Assembly (NCBI GenBank): GCA_008933995.1
Contig: WARS01000013.1
Span: forward strand, 6,362,329 to 6,426,328
Direction of reading: 5' to 3'
Origin: Datnioides undecimradiatus
Lineage: Eukaryota > Chordata > Actinopteri > Lobotiformes > Datnioididae
DNA length: 64,000 bases
Positions 1 through 13,300 of this stretch are shown piece after piece (within the stretch, counting starts at the first letter, position 1; the number at the start of each line of letters is the position of its first letter). Position numbers and translations under genes: made by a program. The notes under the pieces were generated by a model that was given only the letters and a program-made list of their open reading frames with translations, had not been told where the DNA came from and did no database searches.

Positions 1-104
1 CAGATAAAATGAGTACACTTTCATCTACACACATTACTCAGATGTGTCACCTGTTTTGTGAGTTCATTGTGTGGAGTGTTTTTTTTTCTCTCTGTGTATT
101 TCAG

Positions 105-3100
105 AGTGTAGAGCTCCAGTCCCTGTGGCAGGACCAGCCGGTGGTCCTGTTCTTCCTGCGCAGGTTTGGCTGTCAGGTGTGTCGGTGGATGGCATCAGAG
201 ATCAGCAAACTAGAGCCGGACCTGAGAGCCAGCGGTGTAGCCCTGGTGGGAGTCGGACCAGAAGAGATTGGGCTGCAGGAGTTCAAGGAAGGAGGGTTTT
301 TCAAAGGATGTAAGCGTTATTTGTATTCATCTAATACAAAAGTGCGTCTTTTTGCATTGAACTTTCCAGTATGTGCCATGGTATTATGGAAATATCTTGA
401 CACACATGACTTGAATGTCTAAAATTTGATTCAGTAAAGCTAATTTAATTCTCTAGCCAGAACTGGTCAATTTTTGTTCTTCCTATTCATTTAATTTTGA
501 ATGTGACCAAAGATTTTGCAGAAAATCTCATTTCATTACCTCCCGTTAAGCCAAATACACCAGTTCTTTCAGTATCAGTTATATCAGAAACACTGGCTAT
601 GTCACAAGGAGACAGGCAGGTTATTTATCCCAACACTTTTAACAGCCAGTCCTTTTGTAGGATTGTTAATAAAAATCTAGTGTCTTTTCTTTTAGCCATT
701 TATGTTGATGAACAGAAGAAAAGCTACAAGGATTTGGGCTTCAAGAGGTGAGTACAGTAAATCCCCGTTCCCTGTATGTAATCGAGAAGCTGTTTCTGTT
801 TTAGCCGTTTGCATTGAACCTGATATAAATTGCTTTCATTTGTCATCGATTGTCAGCCTCAGTGATATACTTTGGAGCTGCAATAATTAGTCGATTAACC
901 GATTAGTCAACCTTCACTTCATTGTTTTAGTTATTTTCTAAGTAAAAAGACACTAGAGGTCACACTTGCTTTTCAAAAGTGAGACATGGATTTTTTTGTT
1001 GTTTTATATTATAATGAATATGAATATGAATAATATAGCTGAATATTTTGAGGTTTTGCACTGTTGTTATCTGAATAAAAACATTCAGATGCGTTTCTTT
1101 GGGCTGAAATTGTAATGGCATTTTTTCATTCAGTATGAACCCTCATGCTCATCTAATCTTCAATCTCTATATTTGAAAGTGTGTATTTCCTTTTCCTTTT
1201 GATTTATTTTTAATCCTCTGTAAAGCACTTTGAATGGCCTTGTGTCTGATTGGTGCTATATAAATAAACTTGCCTTGCCTTTCACACGCAGATACACAGC
1301 CATAAGTGTAGTTCCTGCTGCTTTGGGGAAGAAAGTACGAGATATAGCTGCAAAGGTAAAAATCTTATTGGTTATACTACTACTTCATGGTCCATATAAA
1401 ACCTTAATGAACACATGGGCATGGTTAAAGTTGGTCAGACCTAAATTGACAGACACACTATTGACTTTCTTTTTCCCCTTCTTTCTTTTTTAGGCCAAAG
1501 CTGATGGCATCCAGGGAAACTTCTCAGGAGATCTGCTGCAGAGTGGAGGCATGCTCATTGTGGCCAAAGGTGAAAAGCAGTGATAGTTCAAAAGACCTAA
1601 TGGAAAGACATTGTCATGGGTGGAGTTTGTCTTTTCATTTGGGACGGCTGTGGCTCAGAGGTAGAGCAGGTTGGCCCCCTCATCAGAGGATCGTGGTTCC
1701 CCGGCTACATGCCGAATTGTCCTTGGGCAAGACATCGAACCCCAAATTTCTCCCGATGCTGCAACATGGTGTGTGAAAGAGTTTAAACCCCCTAAGTTCC
1801 TTAGTTTTGTTTGTGTGAATGGTTAAATATCAACTTGTAGCATAAAGCGCTTTGAGTGGTCAGAAAAGCGCTATATAAGTACAGGCCATTTACCGTTACC
1901 ATTTAATTGAAGGTAATCAAACGTTGTACTCTTGCAGTCTCTCCTCTAGAGGGCAATACTGCCTCACACCATTGCAGAGAGGTAGGGAGGTGATAAGCTC
2001 TTTAAACCTCAAACACTCATAGTCTGCAGGGTGACTGACTTAAATATTCAAAAGTTTCATGGAAAAAATCAGCGTGCATATTAAAGCAGTTCAGCATTAG
2101 GAAAACTAAAAGGCTGGCAATAATTAGTGTGTATATTAAAAAGAAAAAAAACATATTCTCTTATGTCACACTAAGTCTCTGTTGAAGCATGCTGAATTGA
2201 GCTCTGTGCTATATTTTATTTTTTTGCGTCAGTCTAAGTCGTGAACTCACCAAAGTGAATGTAGAACAATCTGTGATTGTGATGGATGAGGTCAACGAAC
2301 TGCTCACTCAGTGATTTCTCTTAAATATGTTTTGTTTTGTAAGGAGGAGAAAAGGTTTTACTGCACTTTATCCAGGATTCACCAGGAGACCACCTGCCCC
2401 TGGAGGACATTTCCAATGCTTTGAGTATCTCAACCAAAGTAAAAGGAGGACAGAGGCCAGTGGTAAGACATCCCATAAACATACAAGAAATACATACAAC
2501 ACAAAAATACACTTATTTTCTTTACTCCTATGTGACAGACAAAATATAATAAACACAACTGGTATCCCTGTGCTTCCTGAAACACACTGGACCAATGCAG
2601 TTGTCAGTTTTTCTCAGCGACACACGTATCAGAGCAGCCTCTTCAAAGACAATTTCACACTTATTACTCCATCTTCATGGTCTGTCAGTGTCGGTGTCAT
2701 AGACCCCCAAAACCTTCCAAACTTGACTGATGATGTCAGTCTGTACCTACTTCTACTCAAAAATGCTCTGTCAACACACACATTATCATACAAGTACCAT
2801 ATAACTAGCCAAACATGAATAACCAGTGTCAGTAGCCTTACTCAATATTTATGAAATACATAGTTTCTCATTTCTCTCAGAAAGACTTTCATGGAGCTTC
2901 AGCTGTACTCTACAGAATTAAATGTCAAGAATGTAATGGAGGAGTTAATAGCTCAGCTGTATTTGTTTTTATTGTTACATCAATGAAAAGTCTTTTTACA
3001 TAAAATATACTTAAATAAGGATTTTGGTAGCGATTGAGTGATTAGAAAAGAAGTGTTGTCCTACCAGCTAGATACCACTTAAAGTAATGAACAGCTTCAT

Positions 3101-6100
3101 AGTCAAAACATGCCATGCAGTAGTAAGTAAAGTTAACCAGCTGTTGGCAGCAATCAGTACATTTAACAGGCAGATATTAGACCAGCATTGATCTTCTCAT
3201 CTTGCTCTTGTCAACAAATTAAGCATATTTTTTAAAATGTCAAACCATTTGTTTAAATATTTTGTGATGAAAACAACTTTCTTGTGTTATTAGGATATAA
3301 TTTAGACTGTGAGAAATCTGAAATTCAGTCTATGAAAAGGCTGGATCATAGTGTGAGCCTGTCTTATTTCAATTGATAATCTAGACTGGGGACAACAGTC
3401 AAAAATGTTGTTTTTAATGTTGTGTTTCCAGTGTAGCCAGTAACCATTTAACGGATAACAGATACCTGGATATTTGCTTTGCCTTCTGTGCACCAGCCAT
3501 TGTTTACAGTGTAATTAGCATATGTGTTTCAGGTAAAGACAGCATATTGGCTCATAGTCAGTGGGTTCCCAAAAATCATTTTGACAAATGTATTTTACCT
3601 CGTTTGCTCTCCTTATGGGCTGTTGACCTGTATGTAACCAAATTCCACTCAAATATGATTAATATTACTCACACAATAAATAGAAACCAGACCATGTTTG
3701 TGACCAAACCTCTTGCAACATCAATGTTTCCCATTACCAACAAATTTTTAATTTATATGCTGAATCTGTTTATCGAGATCAGGATCATTCTTTCTGCTTA
3801 GGTCTAAAAGATATTTCATTGATCTCAGAAAAATGTATTTATTTTACTTTAACAACAGTTAAATTAAAACCCCCTGACTGGGAAAACTTAGGGGGTATGC
3901 AAACATTTACAGAGCACTCTATTCATAGCGAACCACAATTTATAGCTACAACATAAAAAGACGATATCATCCATCTTCAAGAGGAGAGAATGAACCTCAT
4001 CGTTGGTTGTGGTTCTGTGGAGTCAATATGTAATAAATCATAACAGGAACTCCAATTTAAAACTCAGTTCCCGTTGTCTACCATAAAGGCAGTTTCAGAA
4101 ACAGATTGCTCAGGGGTCATTCACATAACATCTAAATCCAGAGCACTAAGAGTTTTGTCCTGTGATCACCAGAGCTATCGGCATGCCCATGACTTGCAGC
4201 ACATGGTCTTTAACACCCTTGCCCGCTGGCTCTGTTGCTTGCTTCCCACAAAACACCCCATGCCAGATTGCGACATTTACAGTACACTTCCCCATGACCT
4301 GTCTGAAGACCAACAGATGTCATAGCTTCAGCCCAGGAACAGAATAGACTTTGTTTCCTCTCAGGAGTAAAAATGTGGCAGAAACAAGTACAAGTCACAA
4401 GCTATCTGACATGCTTGTGTGGAAGAGGTCCTGAAAAAGCTGAAGCTTTGTTAAGAGGCTGAGGTCATCGGCTGATCCGGATAAAACCCAGTAATGTCAT
4501 CTTGTGCCAAACTTTTTCTGATCAAACAGCTGATAAACAGTGTTTACTTCTCCTATCTGTGTCCAGAGGTTGAAAACCTCAAACTAGATTTCCCTGAAGT
4601 GTCTCAGTGCAATGTTAAGGCCTCACAAAAAAGACATGTTCAACACTCATTGTAGACAAAGCTGCCTACAGATGCTGCTTTATAGAAAATGGAGTGCTGC
4701 TCACTTATTACCTTATCTGAAAGTAACTCAGCGATAAGTAGTTAAAAGGCAACAACATTGGGTGTCACAGTGGTCAAGTCGACAGGACATCCTCAGTATG
4801 ATCCTGTGGCATATGGTAGGCAACAGGACTGCCCGTCTGAAGGCACAATGATAAAATAAGTCTTTGAAAATGAACAGAAAAAGTAAAGAAAAGAAGAGAA
4901 ATGAAACTGGGGTGTGTGGGTTTTAGTTTGTGACCAAAGACAATTATTTTTTTGATTCAGCGATCAATAGTTTGGTCAATTTCACACCAGACAGGAGTGT
5001 CTCAATTTCACAGAGCCAGAGATGTATTTCCAAATGACTTATTTTTTCCTTATAACTACGTTAAACCCAAATACATTCTCTTTAGAGTTCTAGCTTCTCA
5101 TGTTTGAAAGAAAGACATAATTTGGCAGTTCTGCTTGAAAGATTTCTTGAACGATTCATTGCTGATCATTTCAGCAATAAACAACAAGACGACTTCAGGG
5201 ATTAGTTAATCAAACTAATCATTTTCTGGTAAAATGGGGTTTTTTTTCAGAGTTGGACCAAACATTTCCAGGGGGCAGTGCAGAAAACTCTCACTCTACA
5301 AAGACTGTATCAGTTGTATCCATATCATGATCAGGCAGACCAAACATGATTTAATTTTCGGAAGACAGCTTCACGACAGATACAGACTTTGTTAAATAAA
5401 GAACGTAAGACTCCAATCAACAAACTTTCTGTCAAAGGGAAGTGTCTCTGAGGATGAGTAGCAGCATCTACATCACTTTTCAGGAGGGGGAACAAGGCCA
5501 AACGCTTGGGGTGGGATAAGAGACACATACAGCATTTCACAGAGGACAACTGGAGACAGTCTAATTCACTAATGAATCAAAATGAATGAATGAATTCAAA
5601 ATTTATAGACAGAACAACAGATGCCTGCATGATATTCATGGACATTTTTCAAAAATTCTACTTTTCTTTCAAATTCTCAAGTGGATATAATATATTATAT
5701 ATAATCTATTAGAAAGATCATATAAGTATGTAAATATATTTGAAACAAATGCAAAATAGAAGTGTTGTGACTAGTGGTTTCAGACTTTTAGACTCTACTG
5801 TGTGTACAACAAAGAGAGCTTCACTTCAAATTTATAATTGAAGTTGACAAACTGATTGATCAAAATATTGATGAAGACCCTTGTCAGCCCGCTGAAGTCT
5901 TATTATGATATTTGTGTAGTTAAAAAGTTAAAATGTTTCCTCCTGATGTGAAGTATTTGGTATTTTGTGTTGTTTAATTTCATATATCAATAGGAGCCAT
6001 TTTTACCTTCTAGAGAGTAAATCTTTCCACCATTAATCTGTAGTTGACTTGTTGACCTTAATGATCTATAGCCTTCTATATCAAAATGTTCCACAAAATT

Positions 6101-6465
6101 GGATTTATGGGAGATTAGTTTGACTGCCAGTAATGGGATATATACGCCATGTCTTCACAGGATATGTTCAGACACAGTTTTCAGTGACTATCACTCACAT
6201 TTCAGCGGTACTCAGAACCAAACACAGGATCACTGTATTTATGCACATAAAATGAAGGAAGATGGACTTTCTCCTTTGAATTAAAATAAAGTGGGAACTC
6301 ATCTGTTCTTTTACATCTCTACATGCTTTATGTATGTAGACACACAGGAAACCTCAAGTTTGATTAACAAATGTTTGTTGTTCATGCAACATAATATTTC
6401 TCATTATTTGATGATTAACCTTGTTCTCTCTCTTGCAGTGCAACAATGATGTTTGTACACGGTGA
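105..6465 (+). CDS. prxl2b: prxl2b: prostamide/prostaglandin F synthase (5'-partial, 6 coding exons seen)
   Basis: Seen: six exons with AG/GT borders and matching phases at 105-309, 696-747, 1292-1355, 1494-1569, 2344-2462 and 6439-6465 (stop TGA 6463-6465), giving 180 codons. The first exon opens in phase 0 at SVELQSLW. About 20 N-terminal residues are missing, so the start exon lies left of the window. The peptide matches human PRXL2B (FAM213B) almost segment by segment: LRRFGCQVCRW, LVGVGPEEIGLQEF, YKDLGFKR, GNFSGDLLQSGG, LLHFIQDSPGD. Family knowledge: a cytosolic thioredoxin-fold peroxiredoxin-like reductase that converts prostaglandin H2 and prostamide H2 to the F2alpha forms. The redox pair is the CxxC in FGCQVCRW (CQVC here). 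The tiny last exon encodes CNNDVCTR, which echoes the Cys-containing human C-terminus; it follows a 4-kb intron and is the least certain exon. The gene converges on mmel1. A possible AATAAA is at 7440-7445. Confidence 0.9.
876..960. repeat. fragment of a dispersed teleost repeat (GATTAATCGATTAG type)
   Basis: The stretch with TTAGTCGATTAACCGATTAG inside prxl2b intron 2 (748-1291) resembles the end of a very common fish interspersed repeat built around repeated CGATTAATCG words. Only a short, diverged piece is present and no partner end was found. The assignment is by recollection of that repeat class and not by alignment. Confidence 0.4.
1150..1281 (+). mobile_element. L2-like LINE 3' tail
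   Basis: The segment ends in GTAAAGCACTTTGAATGGCC, then a GTGCTATATAAATAAACTTG block and GCCTTGCC. This is the form of the 3' tail of fish L2-clade non-LTR retrotransposons. Only the 3' end is present, as expected for a 5'-truncated insertion. It stops about 10 bases before the prxl2b exon acceptor at 1290-1291. The family name is from memory. Confidence 0.6.
1641..1905 (+). mobile_element. tRNA-derived SINE in prxl2b intron 4
   Basis: The head (GGGACGGCTGTGGCTCAGAG at 1641-1660) carries a box-A-like TGGCTCAGAGG. A degraded box-B-like GGTTCCCCGG lies about 40 bases on. The body has the CTTGGGCAAGACA word at 1723-1735 and the tail ends with AAAGCGCTATATAAGTACAG. This order of tRNA-like head, conserved core and LINE-like tail is that of a fish tRNA-derived SINE. 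It lies in the 774-bp intron between the exons at 1494-1569 and 2344-2462. The flanks share only a short CATTT word, so target-site duplications are not convincing. Confidence 0.75.
2463..6438 (+). other. prxl2b last intron, no other gene seen
   Basis: This 4-kb AT-rich intron contains no recognisable exon. At 3860-3930 the words GGGGGTATGCAAACATTTAC and CAGAGCACTCTAT resemble the end of a fish Tc1/mariner-type MITE. A partner end was not located, so it is not called separately. Homeobox-like repeat fragments near 4950-5230 are too diverged to classify. Confidence 0.4.
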
Positions 6466-7835
6466 TGACAGAGCTGCCCAACATGCACAATGATTTCATA
6501 CGGGGAGGATGAACTTGAGATTTAAGTGTAATGTTTTAAAGTTTGTTTGCCAGCATGAGCTCATGAACCAAATTTTGGGACCAATGACAATCAAAGGATC
6601 ACCAAAATGATTACAATTCACCACAATTTGGTAGGGGTTAGAGGAAAAAAATCACCAAGGTCAGTGGGATCTATCCTCTGGGAACCACAAGTTTCTGCAC
6701 AATGTTTAATGACAATCTGTAACAAGGTAGTGGACTGACTGAAAAGGCTAAATAGCCTAAGCTGCTTAAGAAAATAGAGTTGAAGAGTTGTAAAAGTGCA
6801 ATTTAACATCTGGATCTCACATATGAAGGACATCAGGACAAGTACTGACAAAGTCCATCTTAATTGATGTGTTGTTGAATATAGTAATGAGTGGTGAAGG
6901 ACTGGATCTCTGGTAGTTGTGTGTCCTCTTGTCCTGTGCTCACAGGACAAAAAAAAAAAGGTAAAATCTGCAAAGTGTCCCAACTGTAATACATAACACA
7001 TAATGGCTGGTTATAATGGCTGTTATAATAACTGCTATAACTAATAACTATAACTACTGAGCCCCCCAGTTCTCATTTACAGACTATACACTGATAAAGG
7101 TGTAGCATGAAGGAGCCTTTCAGTAATAAGTGTGACAGTGTGACTCTATAACATGAAAATGATGATTTAGGAACTAACACTAGCACAAATGCACATGTAA
7201 TATTGATCCTTTTGCTTCGGCATGAATAAGGAAAAATTATACACACGTGTGCCATGTTTTATTTGTAAGAACATGTAAAAAAAAATACATTTAAAGGAGA
7301 GACTCATACACACCTGTTGAGACAGTCACTTTAATGGCAATCTAGATAATTACATAGCAGCAGGGACGTTCAGAAAACATCTTTAACATCTGAATTCTTG
7401 CAAAGCAACAATGTTATCTCATAAATATTCATGTAGATAAATAAACTCCTCTGATTGGTTTACAGATAAAACATGTTCATATATAACAAATGTATTTGTA
7501 CTTGGCTGGTAATTTAAAAATGACACAATTTCACCATATAAGTAAATGTGAAGCTAAGTTAAGAAAGTACGCTCTCTTTCTTACCTGGTTTGAATCCTTT
7601 ATATGTAAATACTGAAGAAAAAGAACATCGAGTATCTACAATAACACATTGCATTTTTGTACAATTTGTGTACATTTAACAGTGTTGAGCTGTTTTACTA
7701 ATTTTGAGGAAAAACAGACAAAGTATACAGGAGTCTTAGCTGGTGCCCATCAAACGACAGCCCAATGTTGTTACCATACGTTAGAATTCATTTACCAGCA
7801 TCTCTTTAAACCATGTGATTAATGTGTCTAGTTGT

Positions 7836-8330
7836 TTAAAGGAATAGTCTGGCATAAGGGAAGTGCACTTCTTCACTTTCCGGGGGAGAGTAAAATGAGA
7901 GGATTGAAACCACTCTCATTTCTGTGTGCTATATTTGAGGCAACAGCCAGCAGCTGGTTAGCTTAGCTTAGCATAAAGACTGAAACATGGGAAAAATAGT
8001 TAGCTTGACTCTGTACAAAGGTACTAAAATGTATTTTAATTTATCTGAGCAAAAATTGTAAAAAGATGAAGAATTAGACCAGCATACTACCCCTTGTAAA
8101 ATGGCTAATTGTTGATTTCAAAAAATGGCTTTTGTGCAGATTAAATAATCAAGATATGTGTAAATTAATGATTGAGGAAGGCAGGTGCTGGAAGGCAGAT
8201 CTTGCTCTTGCTGGACAGACACGTGCCATTTTCCCTTGTTCCAGTCTCAAAGTTAAACTAAGCTAATCTAGTTTATGTTTAAAGAACAGACATGAGACTG
8301 GCATTCATTTTCTCTTCTGACGCTCTACCA
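7836..8330. repeat. foldback/MITE-like dispersed repeat, copy 1
   Basis: The left part holds CAGCTGGTTAGCTTAGCTTA followed by GCATAAAGACTGAAACATGG. The right part, read in reverse complement, gives GATTAGCTTAGTTTA then GAGACTGGAACAAGGG. The two ends are therefore imperfect inverted copies of each other over roughly 90 bases, including ACTCTCATTTCTGTG against GTCTCATGTCTGTT. A second copy lies in mmel1 (15510-15875). The family is a familiar non-autonomous repeat of percomorph genomes. I do not know its superfamily. Confidence 0.7.
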
Positions 8331-10021
8331 ATAAAAGGGAACAAGCATATTTATCAAATTTCAAACTTTTACTTCAAGATGGCAGCACGCTATCAGCACT
8401 CACATTCTGAGTAAAACAGTCTTCATTCATGTGTGCCCTCCCCCTGCTAAACACAACAGTATTTGCCAATATGCGAAGACTGGTAGACAGACTGGGAGTG
8501 TAAAGCTTCAATATGCACATTCAATTTGGCCTACAAAGTCATGTTCAGTTTACCAAGGCATCCTGAATGTGAGCAATGACAAGCAAACATTCAAAAGCAG
8601 CTGCATGTATGTGTGTGTGTGAGGTTTCTGCTGTTTGAAAGCTCTGTTGAGGACAGAAACAGTGCTACCTGCAGCCACTACCACAGCCTCTCTTATGAGT
8701 TCAGCTCTGCTTTGATTCTCCTGTCATTACTTGTTAATAAAGGTAGAAAATAACAGTCCTGGCCGTGGACATCTCTTTAATGACGAGCTCCACTCTTCAG
8801 TGTGTCTACCTGCAGGCTGGTGGTTCGGCTACAGCAGTCACCACACTTCAGCACATCGTACTTCATCCTTTCATCTTACACAGTGCTGATCAGTGCGAGA
8901 TCAGAGGCCAAACCACTTCATCTGCTGCTTGTCCATGTGTGAGTGTATTTGAGGGGGTTTCTTCTCCCTTCACCCTTAGCATGTAATTGACTATGCCTAG
9001 AGGCTAAAAGTCTCATAATCACTCTGTGTTCACATCTCCTCGCAGGAGATCGTGTGTTGAAGGAAAAAACTGTTCCTCTACAAATCTATCAGCATGTCAG
9101 GGTTCAATGGAAACTTACAGATACCATACAATCAGACATTATCACTGCCATTAAATCTGTCATCTAACAAATGTGAGGAGTTTTGATATCTATAAATCAG
9201 CCCAGTATGAACCATGTAAAAGGTGGAAAGTGCAGGAGGGAGCGAGCTTCAAACACACAACTGTGATTAGCAACCAACCTGCATCTAAACTTGGCAGTAA
9301 CAAATAATGCAATAATGCAATGCAAGTGATATACACTGGTTTTTGTCACCATCACATCACGCTCCGACAGATGTTTTCTCACTAGCTAATGAGTAATAGG
9401 CCACCAGTATTTCTAAAAAACATCTGGAATAGTTTCCCTACAGCAAACTGTCATGACATACATATATATATATATATTTCTGCAGTGAGTAGTGAGCAAC
9501 AATCATTGACAGAATGTGGTAAAGAAACTTAGAAAAAAAATCTTCCAAAAAATACTAAACAGCTTTGTAAAATTTAAATATTTATCCACTCAAAGTGTAA
9601 AAATGTTGAAAGCCCATGCTCTCTGAGAATGTTAATTTTAAATGTTAAAGCTGCAAAGATTTAACAGTCTTAAAGTCTTTAGATAATTTCTTTCATGTAA
9701 CAGTGAATGACCAAACTCTCAGAGTGTGACTAATTCTATTGTAGTTTTACTTCAGCAAAGCCTTGAGCTTCATTTCTTTCATACCCTTGAGTCAGGCTTA
9801 GATTTGTTCACTATTTTTTTTCTGAAGTGGCACAATGTCTTGAAAACAATGTATCAGTGGAAAGACACTAAGGCAACCCAGTGCCAAATGATGATGGATT
9901 AATCACAAAGATCTCAAGAGATTTTTTTTAAGGATTAATTCAAGAACGGCTGACAGAGCATTTAAAGCCAGCCATACAAAGTTTTACCTCTTCACAAGAT
10001 CTTAGTTTTCTATGAAGCCTT

Positions 10022-10027
10022 TTTATT
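10022..10027 (-). terminator. candidate mmel1 poly(A) signal
   Basis: TTTATT on the + strand reads AATAAA on the - strand, about 340 bases downstream of the mmel1 stop codon. It is the first canonical hexamer I noticed there. Use of the site is inferred. Confidence 0.4.
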
Positions 10028-10363
10028 CATGTACCCACACGTCTGTCGTGGGACACAGCAAAAAACAAACAAACAACAAAACAAAAGAAAACAAAACAAG
10101 TGACCTACTCATCCAGAGACAACACTTCAAACTTGAGGAGATACTCAAGCAAGATTCTTTTTGCGGTATACGTGCTGCAAGTTTTGAAACTAGGGTGTCA
10201 TCCACTTTAAATACATCTACAGTATATGCAAATAACTGTGTCATCACTCTGCCCCAAATAAATTGGAATAAGCAGGGTGTCTCTGTGGGCTTAAGAAGTA
10301 CAACTTGTTCTTTTGATTTGAGTGGCCAATGTCAAGAAATAAATATCTTGAGAGTAAAACTTT

Positions 10364-13300
10364 CTACCAGACACGACACTTTAGCTCGGGGTTCATTAGA
10401 CTTCCTTTCTGACATTGGAAAGCTTCTGAGAACGCTTCAAAGTTCTGGAGAGATCCAAGCACCCTGAAGACAAAAGAAAACAAAACATTTTCAGGTATTA
10501 AAAAAGCTCAAAAATGCAATAGGAGAAGCACTTCTAAGTGTGAGCCCAATGTCCACATCCACATGTTTGGATCATGGAACTGCACTGATCCATTAAAACC
10601 ATTATTCTGCAAGAAATAGGCAAACAAACCAACAAATACTCAAAGTTAATTTAACAATAGCTGCCTTGGTGGAGGTAATGAGCTGTACTTAGGCACAACA
10701 CAATATTCACTAATACAGTCACATATTTAGGATGTAGTTAATCTTTAAATGTATTGAGACAAAGAACTAGCTAAGTCCATCTGAGGTATATGGCTAAGAC
10801 TGAAGAGACAGACTGGAGGAAAGATGAAGCAGCTTTCTTTGTCAATCCACAGGAAGAGCAACACCAGTGAAAGGTAAATTTGACCAACAAATTTAAGTGT
10901 AAAATATTTTTATGTGAATTCAGACCATAATTAAATCTACAATAACAATTGGATATGTTGGGGGACAACAAAAACAAGCTGTGAACACAACACACATAAG
11001 GAGTCAGCTGCTTATTTACACATGCAGCTGTTATGGAGCAGCAGCATATGTGGTTTTGGCATACTGTATACATCTGAGCACACCAAAACTCCCTACCTGT
11101 ACTCTAAGGGACTGTGTGAGTCAGTCTTAATGGACTGGCTGGCATACTCAGGCCGATAAGCACCACACCACACCTAGAAATAAAAACAACCAAACTTTAG
11201 TAGAGGGTAATGAAGTTTTAAAAGCAGTCATAACGAGTTAAAAGAAGTTCTCTGCAGACTGTTAATATGCAAACTAAACAAAATTACAGAATTAATATAA
11301 GCTCAAATATAACCTTTGCATTTAACAATTCCTCTGATTTCCAGTGTTTTGTATGTGCGCATTTGGTACAAGTAATTTGACTCATGTCCTAATAGTTAAA
11401 TTCACCAACTCAGTGGGATGCGATTGTGGCTCTTAGATTGTGAAGGTGGTTTGACCTATTTTATTGCTGATGACAATAATAATGACTTCTGCTTTACATT
11501 CCCTGGCACCAAGATGCTCTTTACTTTGGCAGCTCTTCCTGTCCTCTATGTGTGTAGCTAAACACCCATTTGTTCTGGGCTTGCTTCAGCGTCTCACCCC
11601 ATGACATCTCTGCCTTTGCTGTTTACTTTTGAGCACCAAACATCCAGTAAAAAATGTACCTCCTGAGGTTTGGCTCTCAACTCCAGATGGAGAAAATATT
11701 GGTGGGCCTCTATGTGCTGAAATAACACATCCAGACACAACATGTTCCCCTCATCATTCTTTCATACTTACTTGGGCAAAATTAAGAAAGAATAGTTGTT
11801 TGTGATCCATATCCAGACCAGGTAGATGAGGCTCTTCTCCCTCCATCTCTACCCACTTTAAATAAGCCTGTAAACAAACCCATGTACATGCACTTAAAAC
11901 AGATTTCAATGCAGAGAGTTTATTATAAGCATTACGGAGTTTGTCATTGCCACCAAGATAGTAACATATGGTTTTGTACTTTTGCAGCTGACCTTATACG
12001 CTTGACGAACCCCTCCATTGTCTGCAATGTTCTCCCCCAAAGTGCTGATTCCGCTGACCTGCAGTCACACAGACAAAACCATGAACACACACCAGCATGA
12101 AAACACTCACTCTGGTGGTCACTTAATACAAGGTTTACATTGTCAGGGATTACAGCCAAGACAAAACATCTCATTTCATACATGCCACTGGGTGCTTACG
12201 TTTTGTCCTCCTGCTAGCTTCCAGTTGAAGTTGCCATATTGTTGCACCATGCACTGTGACTGCTCTTTAAAATGCTCAGCAGAGTAATTACTCCACCAGT
12301 TAAGCATATTACCGTCCTTGTCAAAATTACGCCCTGCAAGGAAATGTAATGCATTAAATTAAGGAGTGTTTACCAAATGTTGGTAACAGCAAACTTAAAT
12401 TAAATTGTTGTTATGACATGAATGATAAACTGCACATATCAGTTTGACTTTCCCAAAATGCCTGTGATGACTCACTACTTTCTCACCATTGTCATCAAAT
12501 CCATGTGTGATCTCATGTCCTATAACCATTCCTATTCCACCAAAGTTAAGGGCCTGGTGCTGCTGTTTACTGAAGAAAGGTGGCTGCAGGATTCCTGCTG
12601 GAAACACTGGACAGACAAAAACAACAGGAATAAAAACACAAAAACATCAGGGGTGAATGTAAACAGAGAGAGAACATATCTTATTTGTCACATGGGCCAA
12701 ACTGTAAAGCACTTACCTATCTGGTTTCTGTTGGGTGAGTAGAAAGCATTCACCACGGCAGCACCAATGATCCACCTGAGGAGTGATTGGAAAAAGGGTT
12801 TATAATTGTTGAATCCCATGCACAGAGCATCTCATGCAGCCTGGAGGATTACTTGATGAGGACAGAACATCTTTCTCTCGTCTCTATATTTGCAACGGGA
12901 CACTGAATGCACCATGCCCATTTTAGAAAATCTTTTTGTGTTAGGTTTTAGCCAAACAATACCCTGTTCACGATCTTGCAAACGGAAAGAGGGAGCAAAA
13001 TTGTAAATCTAATTTTTATGTGTAATCAACCTTATTTAAAAGACATGTTTGCGTCATTGTTGATGCACTGCCTGAGAACAAGAGCTTGTCTTTTAGGAAT
13101 AAGGACAGCTTATTCTGTCTGATCAATCAACATCTTACAGGTCTGGGTCAACCGGTTCTCTGAGCTTCTTCAGACTCTTGTGTGCTTCAGACTTGAGGTT
13201 CTCGAGGATGTTCTCAAAATAGTGCTCTTGGCTAAAATTAAGCTGGAAAGAGAATCAGGACAAATCAGTGGTCAGTGGTGAGTGAATCTGTCAGTTCTTC

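Larger units (their letters stand above)
6466..10363. other. convergent 3' region between prxl2b and mmel1
   Basis: The stop codons of prxl2b (+, 6465) and mmel1 (-, 10364) face each other across 3.9 kb. The long open frames here show no family resemblance and are judged chance. Candidate poly(A) signals are AATAAA at 7440-7445 and 8735-8740 on the + strand, and TTTATT at 10022-10027 (AATAAA on the - strand), about 340 bases past the mmel1 stop. A foldback repeat occupies about 7836-8330. A short AT dinucleotide run is at 9463-9477. Confidence 0.6.

Noticed and set aside
9..104. Open frame MSTLSS... running into the first visible prxl2b exon, resembling the MST start of human PRXL2B
   Set aside because: The sequence before 105 is a T-rich tract ending in CAG, i.e. 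intron. Beyond the first residues nothing matches the family N-terminus, so exon 1 is taken to be outside the window.
1650..1720. Possible tRNA gene (box A-like and box B-like words)
   Set aside because: Box B is degraded, no cloverleaf is evident, and the downstream body and tail show it is the head of a SINE.
2327..2818. 163-codon + strand open frame
   Set aside because: It covers the prxl2b exon 2344-2462 in the wrong frame and continues into intron. The true frame gives the PRXL2B match.
10012..10467. 151-codon + strand open frame
   Set aside because: It is the antisense shadow of the last mmel1 exon and its 3' flank, with no family similarity.
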